NCBI GenBank assembly: GCA_035445085.1
Contig: DAOMQA010000024.1
Span: 1 to 38,615 of the forward strand
Origin: JBDHXE01 sp035445085
GTDB lineage: Bacteria > Bacteroidota > Ignavibacteria > Kapaibacteriales > UBA2268
Direction: 5' to 3'
Length of the DNA: 38,615 nt
The notes under the pieces: generated by a model
The model's input: only the letters and a program-made list of their open reading frames with translations
Told to the model about the DNA's origin: nothing
Database searches by the model: none
Shown: piece after piece, positions 25,606 through 33,120 of the stretch
Numbering within the stretch: position 1 is the stretch's first letter
Layout: each line of letters starts with the position of its first letter
Made by a program: the position numbers and the translations under genes

Positions 25606-26706
25606 TTTGATAGATTTTTTCAACAATTCAATCATCACTGATGTTGATTTTTCCCAAGAAAAATTATCTGCCCAATCAATAGATGTTTTGGATAAATTTA
25701 TCATATAACTATTGTTGCTGATTATTTGCTCAACTTTACTTTCTAAATCTTTGATATCTGCGTATCTATAAAGCAATCCCGAAACACCTTCTTTCACAGA
25801 ATCTCTTAATCCTGGCACATTAGCAGAAATAACAGGCGTACCACAAGCGTTTGCTTCTATATTAGTAATACCCCATCCTTCTTTCATTGAAGTATTTACA
25901 ACTACCCAGGAACGTGATAATAGTTCTATTTTTTTACTATCATCTACAAAACCGTGAAACAAAACCTTATCTTTTATATGCAATTTCTCTGATAATGTTT
26001 CTAAAAATGGTCTAAAATCCCCACGCCCTATAATTTCTAATTTTGCCGTTGGGAATTTCTCTGATAAAGCTGCAAAACTATGAAATAAATGATCAACCGA
26101 TTTATATTTCTTTAGTCTTCCAAAGTAAGTGATAACTGGAAATTCAGCTTTCTGCGATACTTTCATTGGGAAGTGTTCTTTGTCAAAGGCGTTATAAACT
26201 AACGAAAACTTACTTCTATCAAAGCCACGGTTGATAAATTCACTTAATGTACTATCTGATACGACAGCAAAATTTACTTTTTTATAAACAAAGTTCACTA
26301 AAAATTCAGATATATATACATATAATCCAAAAATAAAATTTGTCTCTCTAAAAATACTATAGCCAAAGAAATGGTGACTTATAGCTACAATTGGCTTTTT
26401 TATGTATAAAGGTGTATAAAAAGGTATTTTGTTTATATCATCTATAATTATATCAAAATTTATATCTTTAAAGTGCTTCGTATAATACGATGGGACGGTA
26501 AAATTAAAAGTATTTCTGCCACCTGACCTAATAATATTAATGCCATCAATAACTTCGTTATTAGGCAGACCATCAACCTCACAAGAAAAGAATGTTACAT
26601 CATGACCTTGAGCAACTATACGCTTAAATATCTCGTGGGCATGGACTTCAGCGCCACCTCCATTTGGGTTTTTTATATCTTGCCAATTTATTACTAATAT
26701 CTTCAT
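25588..26706 (-). CDS. Glycosyltransferase family 4-like protein
   Basis: It transfers a sugar from a nucleotide-sugar donor and is probably involved in surface polysaccharide or glycolipid synthesis. The 372-aa GT-B protein has the N-terminal acceptor-side domain with NPNGGGAEVHAHEIFKRI (about 11-28). The C-terminal donor domain has ITYFGRLKKYKSVDHLFH, LEIIGRGDF and the E-x7-E-type motif EGWGITNIEANACGTPVI (about 277-294). I place the start at the ATG 26706-26704 (MKILVINWQD), typical of GT4 enzymes; the longer reading begins at a TTG nine codons upstream. It stands alone between the argF group and the divergent lipoprotein gene, so the substrate cannot be guessed. Confidence 0.88.
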   Translation of the reverse strand: MKILVINWQDIKNPNGGGAEVHAHEIFKRIVAQGHDVTFFSCEVDGLPNNEVIDGINIIRSGGRNTFNFTVPSYYTKHFKDINFDIIIDDINKIPFYTPLYIKKPIVAISHHFFGYSIFRETNFIFGLYVYISEFLVNFVYKKVNFAVVSDSTLSEFINRGFDRSKFSLVYNAFDKEHFPMKVSQKAEFPVITYFGRLKKYKSVDHLFHSFAALSEKFPTAKLEIIGRGDFRPFLETLSEKLHIKDKVLFHGFVDDSKKIELLSRSWVVVNTSMKEGWGITNIEANACGTPVISANVPGLRDSVKEGVSGLLYRYADIKDLESKVEQIISNNSYMINLSKTSIDWADNFSWEKSTSVMIELLKKSIKEKLNK

Positions 26707-26793
26707 TGATAGCTTATCTTCTGTATGGCACAAACTTTGTCTTAAGACATAATTATAGAAAAATTTATATCAAAAATACGGATTAAATGCGAT

Positions 26794-27885
26794 ATGTGCT
26801 TGAAAAAAGAACAAATAAGAAAAAATAGTTACTGTTCAATATTAAGCAGTATAATAATATTGTTCACCATTTCTTTTCTATTGCAATCATGTGCTGGTAT
26901 GAGGACTGTTAGAAATGGAAATTTATCTGCTTATAAAAATATTAATTCGACGAGCGATTATGATTTGCTAAATCATAAAGAAGGTATAGAAAATATAGAA
27001 GATAAGAAAGTTAGTGATAAGATTAGTAGCTTTGAAAAGAAAGTATTAGATAATAAACATAAGATAGTACAAGAAAAGGAAACTATTAGCCCTAAGATGA
27101 ATGATGAAAATGTAGCTGAAAACCTACCAAGTATTAGCCAGCAATTAGCACAATTAAAAAGTGAGCAAGATAAAGCAAACACAAGGATTGATGGGGTTGA
27201 GCAACGCTTAGATAAAATTGAAAAAATACTACAATCTATGCAATATGATATAGATAGATTGGTAGATAATGCTAATCAAACTCCAATGACTGGAGCAAAT
27301 AATAATGAGTCTAAAAAGAAAGAATTTACTTTTAAGCCAGATAATAGCAAAAGCTCTAAAAGTGAAGATATAGAAAATGTAGCTGAAGACGAAACATTTT
27401 TAAATGAAGAATCAACGCAAATTGTAAAAAAAGTGAAGAAAGCTCCTAAAAAGAAGGTATTAAAGGTAGAAGCTAAAAACCAGAATATTATAAAAAGTAA
27501 CCATGAGGTAAGCGACATTTCACAAAATGTTCAAATTCAAAAGGGTATTACTGAATTTAGAAAAGGTAACTTTAATGAATCAATAAAGTTATTAAATATA
27601 GCAAAATCTAAAGAAACAAGTAAAAAGACTCAATCGGAAATAATATTTTATTTAGCACAAGCATATTTTAGTATTGGAGACTATAATAATTCAAGTTTAA
27701 ATTATAATAATGTAATACAAAATAACAATTCATCGTATATTGCCGAATCGCAATTAAAATTAGCGGAATCTAATTTACGCTTAGGGAAAATTGACGATGC
27801 AAGAGATGCATATCAAAAGCTAATAGCAAGCTATCCAGAAAGTCGATATGTCCCAATTGCACGCAAAATGTTACAGCAATTATAA
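26794..27885 (+). CDS. CpoB/YbgF-like lipoprotein with coiled coil and TPR repeats
   Basis: A 363-aa probable lipoprotein. A long signal segment ends in the lipobox LQSC (Cys33). A disordered Lys/Asn/Ser-rich stretch follows, then a coiled coil at about 108-155 (LAQLKSEQDKANTRIDGVEQ). A second basic low-complexity stretch contains KKVKKAPKKK. Tetratricopeptide repeats cover about 250-363 (KGITEFRKGNFNESIKLLN, AQAYFSIGDYNNSS, ARDAYQKLIASYPESRYV). Coiled coil plus C-terminal TPR is the CpoB layout, the Tol-Pal-linked coordinator of envelope constriction. No tol genes are present. Its convergent neighbour is an OmpA-domain protein whose stop is only 3 nt away. Function inferred from architecture. 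Confidence 0.7.
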   Translation: MCLKKEQIRKNSYCSILSSIIILFTISFLLQSCAGMRTVRNGNLSAYKNINSTSDYDLLNHKEGIENIEDKKVSDKISSFEKKVLDNKHKIVQEKETISPKMNDENVAENLPSISQQLAQLKSEQDKANTRIDGVEQRLDKIEKILQSMQYDIDRLVDNANQTPMTGANNNESKKKEFTFKPDNSKSSKSEDIENVAEDETFLNEESTQIVKKVKKAPKKKVLKVEAKNQNIIKSNHEVSDISQNVQIQKGITEFRKGNFNESIKLLNIAKSKETSKKTQSEIIFYLAQAYFSIGDYNNSSLNYNNVIQNNNSSYIAESQLKLAESNLRLGKIDDARDAYQKLIASYPESRYVPIARKMLQQL

Positions 27886-27888
27886 ATT

Positions 27889-29925
27889 TTATTCAGAAAC
27901 TGGAGTTTCTATCACAATCTGAACGGTACGGCAGTAAAACCTTCCCTCAGGGGTATTATTAGGGTATAATAATGATGATTCACCAATACCTGTAACGAAT
28001 TCTTCAGGTATACTTAGCCTTTTTGCAACTGATTTTGCTCTTTTATCAGATAATTTTTTATTATCCTCCTCTTCGCCTATACTATCAGTATAGCCTTTAA
28101 CATAAATTTTTGAATCTTTAGAAATGCGCCCTTTGATTAAATCAACAACACTTTTATGTTCTTTCCTAAGGTCGGATTTACCAAAATCAAAAAGTATCAA
28201 TGAGTAGTACTCAAATTCTTTGTCTGATATTCTTTCTAATCTCTTTTTATCTATTGTTAATTGTTCGATGGGTAGTCTATTCTTAGAGCTAATAGCTGTT
28301 TGTCCTAAGTTATCAGTAACCGTTAGGTAGTAAAAGATATTTCCAGAATTTTTTAATATTTTACTATCTTCATCTAAAGTCCAATTGATTGTTGAATCAG
28401 GTGTGCCTGAACCACTTTTATCAAAAATATTCTTATTATCTAATTCTGCCTTTAATACCCATTTATTAATTCCTACATCAGATTTCCACGAATTAACAAA
28501 CTTCATATCATATGTTTGCACTGTTCTCATTGTATCGGTAGTAGTAACAGGTGCCATAATATTGTCATTCTTCGTAATAATTTCGACCCTTCGATTTTCC
28601 TCTGCACTTGTGCTGTCATCACTTTTTGATGGTTTGCTTGGTAAATTTTTAGAAATAATTTTCATTCTTTCGTCTGCTATTCCCCAGACTTCTGCCAAAT
28701 AATCTCTAACTGCTAAAGCGCGATTTTCCGATAATCTTTTGTTGTTTTTTTCATCGTCTATATTAGAATTACAACCAACTATATCAACTGACGTGCTCGA
28801 ATCATTTTTTAGCCTATAACCTATTATATTTAAAACTTGGTAATAAGTTTCTAAAGCATTTAAGTTTTGTAATTTCTTTAATGAAAATTCATTAGCTTCT
28901 TTATTAGTAAGTCTTTTATACCTATTAGGTATAATATCTTGATTGTAATCAAAAAAAATATAGTTTAATAAGGGTCTCATATTTAAAGAAATAAAGTCTT
29001 CGATTTGTAAACTAAAGTTTTTATTTAAATTCCCAGCCGAATCAACCTTAAACAACTGAACATCAGCAGTTAGCTCTGGAGGTGCTTCTGGTAGCTGTGG
29101 ATTAGGGAAAGGCGGTCTTATCGGTGGCGGTGGCGGTGGCGGTGGCGGTTGAGACTGCCTATATTTTACAGCTAAACCTAATTTAATTGAATGAATATTC
29201 CAATTTATACCGCTAACAACGCTATTAAAATTATAAGCATAATTAATTTCTGGAGCTAAAATTAAAGAACTATCTTTATTTAGCTTTGTTTCGTAGGATG
29301 TACCTATTTGAAAGCCATAAGATACGGATGATATTGATGGTATTTCACCAAAACTTAAGTCGTGCTTTCTAAAGCCATCTGTAAACGTTCCTCTATCATT
29401 AGGTGTAATTATCTCTTCTGATTGGTAATGGTCAGAATGGCTTGCAAAACCTAATGTAAAACCAATATTTGTCCAAAAATTTGGATAAAATGAATATAAA
29501 AACATTGGCTCTATCGCTAAATACGCAAATTTGGTATCTAAATTAAATGCAATCTTGCCATCTTGTGTTTTGCCATCAATAATAATTGGCTTTGTCTCGA
29601 TAGATGTAAAAGTTCCATTATATAGATTAAGGCTTAATCTGCCTCCAATTCTCATTTGATTATTTAAGGAGTGCTCAAACAATGCGCCAAAAGATAAACC
29701 TTTATCGGTGATACTACTATATTGAGGGCAACAAGTATTAATCCCTGGCAAATCTTGAAAATTTGCACTATGAAATAAAAAATTATAGTTAAAAAATACT
29801 CCAAATCGTGGCTTTAATGTGTAATCAATACTATTAGTTAAAGAGTCATAATCTTCAAGATTTTGTGACAAAGAGCAATAAACTAATGAAATTAATAAAA
29901 TGATATAGATATATATAATTTTCAT
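27889..29925 (-). CDS. Outer membrane protein with beta-barrel, polyproline linker and two OmpA-like domains
   Basis: A 678-aa envelope protein. It has a signal peptide (about 1-20), a barrel-like region (about 30-255, alternating aromatic strands such as KLGLAVKYRQ), then nine consecutive prolines (about 258-267) and a Pro-rich linker. A first OmpA-like peptidoglycan-binding domain (about 320-455) includes DIVGCNSNIDDEKNNKRLSE and ENRRVEII. An Ig-like or spacer region follows. A second, C-terminal OmpA-like domain (about 575-675) includes ILFDFGKSDLRK and VKGYTDSIGEEEDNKKLSDK. Two OmpA domains in one chain are uncommon outside Bacteroidota-type proteins. It likely tethers the outer membrane to the cell wall. 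The gene is divergent from the PLP enzyme, sharing the inverted repeat at 29951-29977. Confidence 0.85.
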   Translation of the reverse strand: MKIIYIYIILLISLVYCSLSQNLEDYDSLTNSIDYTLKPRFGVFFNYNFLFHSANFQDLPGINTCCPQYSSITDKGLSFGALFEHSLNNQMRIGGRLSLNLYNGTFTSIETKPIIIDGKTQDGKIAFNLDTKFAYLAIEPMFLYSFYPNFWTNIGFTLGFASHSDHYQSEEIITPNDRGTFTDGFRKHDLSFGEIPSISSVSYGFQIGTSYETKLNKDSSLILAPEINYAYNFNSVVSGINWNIHSIKLGLAVKYRQSQPPPPPPPPPIRPPFPNPQLPEAPPELTADVQLFKVDSAGNLNKNFSLQIEDFISLNMRPLLNYIFFDYNQDIIPNRYKRLTNKEANEFSLKKLQNLNALETYYQVLNIIGYRLKNDSSTSVDIVGCNSNIDDEKNNKRLSENRALAVRDYLAEVWGIADERMKIISKNLPSKPSKSDDSTSAEENRRVEIITKNDNIMAPVTTTDTMRTVQTYDMKFVNSWKSDVGINKWVLKAELDNKNIFDKSGSGTPDSTINWTLDEDSKILKNSGNIFYYLTVTDNLGQTAISSKNRLPIEQLTIDKKRLERISDKEFEYYSLILFDFGKSDLRKEHKSVVDLIKGRISKDSKIYVKGYTDSIGEEEDNKKLSDKRAKSVAKRLSIPEEFVTGIGESSLLYPNNTPEGRFYCRTVQIVIETPVSE
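29123..29149. repeat. GGTGGC hexanucleotide repeat encoding polyproline
   Basis: (GGTGGC)4 plus GGT on the plus strand, read as alternating CCA/CCG proline codons in the porin gene. The unit is two codons, so slippage would change linker length without breaking the frame. Confidence 0.9.
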
Positions 29926-29950
29926 TTTGTAATATTTAATTCAAAAAATA

Positions 29951-29977
29951 CAAATATAGCAATATTTGCTATATTTG
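29951..29977. promoter_or_regulatory. Perfect 11-bp inverted repeat with outward -7 boxes between porin and PLP genes
   Basis: CAAATATAGCA (29951-29961), ATATT (29962-29966), TGCTATATTTG (29967-29977). The arms are perfect reverse complements. Each arm also contains TATATTTG pointing outward, matching the Bacteroidota -7 box: minus strand at 29958-29951, 25 nt from the porin ATG, and plus strand at 29970-29977, about 118 nt from the PLP gene start. It may be an operator, a pair of back-to-back promoters, or both. Confidence 0.5.
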
Positions 29978-30095
29978 ATGTAACTTACTATTGTTGCTCC
30001 TTATAAATTTAACGCCTGATTTTGGCAAATTGATGATAAATAGTTAATTTACATCCAATAATTTTACAAATTTTAAAAAAGTTTTTGGTGAATTG

Positions 30096-31280
30096 ATGGA
30101 AGATAATAAGAATTTACATTTTGAAACTAAATGTATACATGCTGGGAATAAAGAGGATGCAGCTGGAGCCGTTGTAACTCCAATATACCAAACTTCTACT
30201 TTTAAATTTAAAGACGTTGAGCATGGAGCTGGTTTATTTAAAGGTGAGCTTGACGGCTATATTTATACGAGAATGCGAAACCCTACTGTAGAATCTATGG
30301 AAGATGCCGTAACTGCTCTTGAAGGAGGCTTCAAAACAATAGGTTGTGCGAGTGGAATGGCAGCAGTCCATTTAGTTTTTGCTGCAGTGCTAAAGTCTGG
30401 CGATCATGTTGTTTGTAGCGATTCTGTTTATGGACCAACATTGGTTATTTTGAAGGACTTTTTTAGTAATTTTGGTGTTGAAACTAGCTTTGTAAACACG
30501 TCTAATTTAGACGAAGTAAAAAATGCTATGAAAGATAATACTACATTATTATATTTAGAAACGCCGGGCAATCCTACACTATCAATTGCTGATATTGAAG
30601 AATGCTCAAAAATTGCTAAATCTTTCGGTGCTAAAGTATGTGTTGATAATACGTTTATGAGTCCAGTTTACCAAAGGCCTTTAGAACTTGGTGCCGATTA
30701 CGTGCTTCATTCATTAACTAAGTATTTAAATGGACATGCCGACGTTATTGCTGGTGCTGTTACTGTAAAAGATCAGGAAGAATATAAGAAATTTAGAAAA
30801 GTATCTAATTTGGTAGGTGGTGTAATTGACCCATTTAACTCATTTTTAGTACAACGTGGTATTAGAACTTTATCTCTAAGAGTAGATAGAGCTGCACAGA
30901 ATGCTATGGAATTGGCTCTATTGCTAGAAAATCATCCTAAAGTTGCTTGGGTAAGATACCCTGGGTTACCAACTCACCCACAATATGAAATTGCTAAAAA
31001 GCAAATGCATGGCTTTGGCTCTATGTTAGCAGTTGAATTAAAAGGTGGATTCGAAGCCGGCGTTACTTTGATGAATAATATTAAAATATTTCAATTAGCT
31101 GTCTCACTTGGTGGAGTAGAGTCATTAGTACAGCATCCTGCCTCAATGACGCATTCGTCAGTACCTAAAGAGCAACGTGAAGCATGTAATATTACAGATG
31201 GTTTAGTACGTGTAGCTGTTGGTATTGAAAGTATTGAAGATTTGAAGAAAGCATTCTTAGACGCTCTCGAATTAGTATAA
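30096..31280 (+). CDS. Cys/Met-metabolism PLP enzyme (trans-sulfuration family; methionine gamma-lyase-like)
   Basis: A 394-aa fold-type I PLP enzyme of the cystathionine gamma-synthase / gamma-lyase / methionine gamma-lyase family. Visible features are IYTRMRNPTVESMEDAVTALEGG (Tyr/Arg from the neighbouring subunit), CASGMAAVHLVF (PLP phosphate loop), SVYGPTLVIL, LYLETPGNPTLSI, VCVDNTFMSP and the PLP lysine 209 in HSLTKYLNGHADVIAG. The C-terminal region has SLGGVESLVQHPASMTHSS (substrate carboxylate Arg/Ser region). The position after SVYG is Pro, not the Cys typical of studied methionine gamma-lyases, so the exact reaction is open. I use the ATG at 30096; a TTG one codon earlier is unlikely. 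It ends before a clear terminator. Confidence 0.88.
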   Translation: MEDNKNLHFETKCIHAGNKEDAAGAVVTPIYQTSTFKFKDVEHGAGLFKGELDGYIYTRMRNPTVESMEDAVTALEGGFKTIGCASGMAAVHLVFAAVLKSGDHVVCSDSVYGPTLVILKDFFSNFGVETSFVNTSNLDEVKNAMKDNTTLLYLETPGNPTLSIADIEECSKIAKSFGAKVCVDNTFMSPVYQRPLELGADYVLHSLTKYLNGHADVIAGAVTVKDQEEYKKFRKVSNLVGGVIDPFNSFLVQRGIRTLSLRVDRAAQNAMELALLLENHPKVAWVRYPGLPTHPQYEIAKKQMHGFGSMLAVELKGGFEAGVTLMNNIKIFQLAVSLGGVESLVQHPASMTHSSVPKEQREACNITDGLVRVAVGIESIEDLKKAFLDALELV

Positions 31281-31304
31281 AAACAGATAACATATATAAA
31301 GCGT

Positions 31305-31337
31305 GGGCTGTCTCAAAAGTACAGCCCCTTTTTGTTT
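31305..31337 (+). terminator. Rho-independent terminator after the PLP enzyme gene
   Basis: GGGCTGT (31305-31311) pairs with ACAGCCC (31321-31327) around a 9-nt loop. CTTTTTGTTTT follows on the plus strand, 25 nt past the stop codon. It also lies just beyond the 3' end of the minus-strand 5S-like gene. Confidence 0.85.
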
Positions 31338-31342
31338 TAAAG

Positions 31343-31450
31343 AACTTGGTAACGACTTACTTTCCCATGCAGTATCGTCAGCTCGGTGGAGCTTAACTTC
31401 TCTGTCCTGAACTCGAAGAGATGTACCATTCACAGTATAATCGCCAAGCA
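31343..31450 (-). rRNA. Divergent, orphan 5S rRNA-like gene
   Basis: Read on the minus strand, the sequence begins TGCTTGGCGA. It has AGAGAAGTTAAGC in the position of the conserved loop B/helix III region. It continues with GACGATACTGC ... GGGAAAGTAAGTCG, the helix IV/V-loop E core, and ends TTACCAAG, which pairs with the 5' CTTGGCGA to form helix I. Helix III (UCUCU/AGAGA) is intact. The normally near-invariant CCGAAC of loop C reads CAGGAC, helix II pairs poorly and the helix IV loop is short. There is no 16S or 23S beside it. It is either a diverged lone copy or a decaying pseudogene. Confidence 0.6.
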
Positions 31451-31506
31451 AATCTAATTAAAAAAAAATCTTATTAATGAATTTGATGTTTTTTATTAAA
31501 CTTCTT

Positions 31507-31890
31507 TTATAATTTTAATATTAAATAAGGCATGAAAATAAAAAATATTCCATTTAATAAAGATAATATTATAATTTTTGTATTAATACTATCATTAAAC
31601 ATTAAATTAACTATAGGTAATACTGAGAAACCCATAATGAAGCTAAATATTGCCCTCCATATTTGTTTTCTTTCAATAATATTCGTTTTATTTTCATATT
31701 GCACATTATATTTAGAGAATAAAGCTGCATAAAAAATAGAAATTAGAATTAATGGTATTAAAAAAATCAATGATAATAAAGGTTTATTTAAATAAAATAT
31801 GGTAATTAATCCATAAAGAACAAATAGATTAATAATTATGATATATAATATTTTAGTATATTTTAATAACTTTTCTAAATCTTCACTCAT
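31507..31890 (-). CDS. Unknown small four-helix membrane protein
   Basis: I do not recognise this 127-aa protein. It has a short charged N-terminus (MSEDLEKLLKYTK) and four hydrophobic helices at about 14-32, 37-57, 80-97 and 103-125. A basic loop (NIIERKQIWR) separates helices two and three. There are no catalytic motifs. It lies 40 nt downstream of the small lipoprotein gene on the same strand, so the two are probably co-transcribed. It is strongly AT-rich and sits in the accessory patch. Confidence 0.6.
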   Translation of the reverse strand: MSEDLEKLLKYTKILYIIIINLFVLYGLITIFYLNKPLLSLIFLIPLILISIFYAALFSKYNVQYENKTNIIERKQIWRAIFSFIMGFSVLPIVNLMFNDSINTKIIILSLLNGIFFIFMPYLILKL

Positions 31891-31930
31891 AATACTTACT
31901 CGATTAATTTGTAATTATAAATAAAAAATG

Positions 31931-32368
31931 TTAAATCTCACTAATTGCAGCTGCTGCTGAAAATCCAAGAGCACCCACTGCCGCACCGCCAAACATTGAA
32001 TTAAGAAAACCACAATAAGCACCAACAAAATCAGCTGCCGCAATTTTACCTGCTGCTTTTTGTCCTGGTGTTGTATGGGAAGCACCTTTATTAGCTACTT
32101 TTGTCGTAGCCTTTTTAGGTTCCATTAAAATTGGATATTTATCCTTGTATATTTTTGAAGGTATATCTGTAATGTTATTTTCTACCGTCCATTCAAACCA
32201 ATGCACTAATGAATATCTCGCTACTGATGAACAAATGAGCAAGCATTGTTTTTCTGTAGAATTAAGAGCATTACTTTTGGAATTCTCAGTTGTAAGCGAT
32301 GATTCGTTACATGAATTTAGCAATATTAGAAATATTACTAAAACAAATATATTATTAATTTTGTACAT
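31931..32368 (-). CDS. Unknown small lipoprotein with glycine/alanine-zipper C-terminus
   Basis: I do not recognise this family. With the ATG at 32368-32366 the product is 145 aa; the longer reading starts at a TTG five codons earlier. A hydrophobic signal segment (7-17) ends in the lipobox LNSC (Cys20). The middle part has Cys42, Cys46 and an aromatic patch (SLVHWFEWTV). The last 35 residues are a glycine/alanine-rich hydrophobic helix pair (ADFVGAYCGFLNSMFGG, AAVGALGFSAAAAISEI) with GxxxG-like spacing, as seen in membrane-inserting peptides and some bacteriocins. It is followed by the four-helix membrane protein gene. No function can be assigned. Confidence 0.6.
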   Translation of the reverse strand: MYKINNIFVLVIFLILLNSCNESSLTTENSKSNALNSTEKQCLLICSSVARYSLVHWFEWTVENNITDIPSKIYKDKYPILMEPKKATTKVANKGASHTTPGQKAAGKIAAADFVGAYCGFLNSMFGGAAVGALGFSAAAAISEI

Positions 32369-32494
32369 TATAACATACTTCAAAAATAGTTTAAATATAT
32401 TTAATTATCAAAAATATTTTTCAAAAGAAACAATATAGATAAAATATACAAGGGTAGTAATACCAAGCAGCGTTCTAATAAGTAACATCAAGAT
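32369..32494. other. Non-coding spacer between the small lipoprotein gene and transposase remnant
   Basis: AT-rich on the left, more balanced on the right, where the transposase fragment loses similarity. No gene seen. Confidence 0.4.
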
Positions 32495-32878
32495 GGGGGA
32501 AGAAGTCATAGATTTGATAAAATCCTCTTGAGCTTGAATGTCCTTTAGCGGATGGCTGGGCAATGGTACTATTTTTCTCTAGCTTGTACGTTCTAAGAGT
32601 CTATATATACTTGCTTTACGTACACTCTTACCAATTCTTTTTGCATAAGCTTCCTTTATTTGATTTACTGTTGCTATTTGGCCTTGCATTGCTTGGGTAA
32701 TCAAAGTATCCATAAATACCTGCTCTTCCTGTAAGGTCGAGTAAGAATGATGCCTTCCGCCTTTACCTTTGCTTCCGATAGATGAAATTTCTAATCTATG
32801 ATATTCTGATATAGTTTTATTGACACATGGCTTTGAAACAGCTAAATGTCAGCTATTACCTTTGAGTGCCGGAGATGA
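32495..32878 (-). pseudogene. IS630-type transposase fragment, broken by frameshift and stop
   Basis: Conceptual minus-strand translation gives HSKVIADI, then after a one-base frameshift near 32845 AVSKPCVNKTISEYHRLEIS. GGRHHSYSTLQEEQVFMDTL, QIKEAYAKRIGKSVRKASIY and RLLERTS follow, then an in-frame TAG (32581-32579) and RKIVPLPSHPLKDIQAQEDF. This is the N-terminal helix-turn-helix region of IS630/Tc1-like transposases, which usually continues W-R+K-x-P-x-P-x-HPK. The TAG stands where Trp is expected. The catalytic DDE domain and both ends of the element are missing. The right end abuts the truncated DUF2141-like gene. Confidence 0.8.
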
Positions 32879-32879
32879 T

Positions 32880-33119
32880 TTAAAGCATTGTGGATGATAA
32901 GCCATCTTTGTACACGCCAAAAGCCAACGGTGGACTTAATTTTTTGTAATCTTCATCATGTATTGAACCGCCTTTGTTATATAAAGCTACTTGTAAAACA
33001 CCTTTTGAATTACGTAAGTTTTCTACTTCAATTGTTAAACCGTATTCATCTTTTATACTTAAAAATAAAGAAAGAAATAGGAATGAAAATGCCGAAAACT
33101 GAATAAGTATTTGTTTCAT
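32880..33119 (-). pseudogene. DUF2141-like secreted protein, truncated at its 3' end
   Basis: The 79-aa reading starts with a signal peptide (IQFSAFSFLFLSLFLSI). It continues with the DUF2141 pattern: YGLTIEVENLRNSKGVLQVALYNKGGSI ... LAFGVYKDG. Full-length family members are about 130-150 aa, so roughly the C-terminal half is missing. The frame runs into foreign sequence (SSTML, stop) exactly where the transposase fragment begins. It starts 1 nt after the RND pump stop codon, so it was the last gene of the efflux operon. Probably no longer functional. Confidence 0.75.
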
Positions 33120-33120
33120 T

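Noticed and set aside
31305..31320. GGGCTGTCTCAAAAG as the end of an insertion sequence
   Set aside because: Similar sequences occur at ends of some IS elements. Here, though, it forms a compact hairpin with ACAGCCC and a T run right behind a stop codon, and no matching second end or transposase of that type is present. A terminator explains it better.
32145..32438. Plus-strand open frame of 97 codons
   Set aside because: It is antisense to the small lipoprotein, whose signal peptide and lipobox make the minus strand the better choice. The plus frame shows no signal or domain.
32495..32878. Intact insertion sequence
   Set aside because: There is only the N-terminal helix-turn-helix part, with a frameshift and a stop codon, no DDE domain and no terminal inverted repeats that I can recognise.
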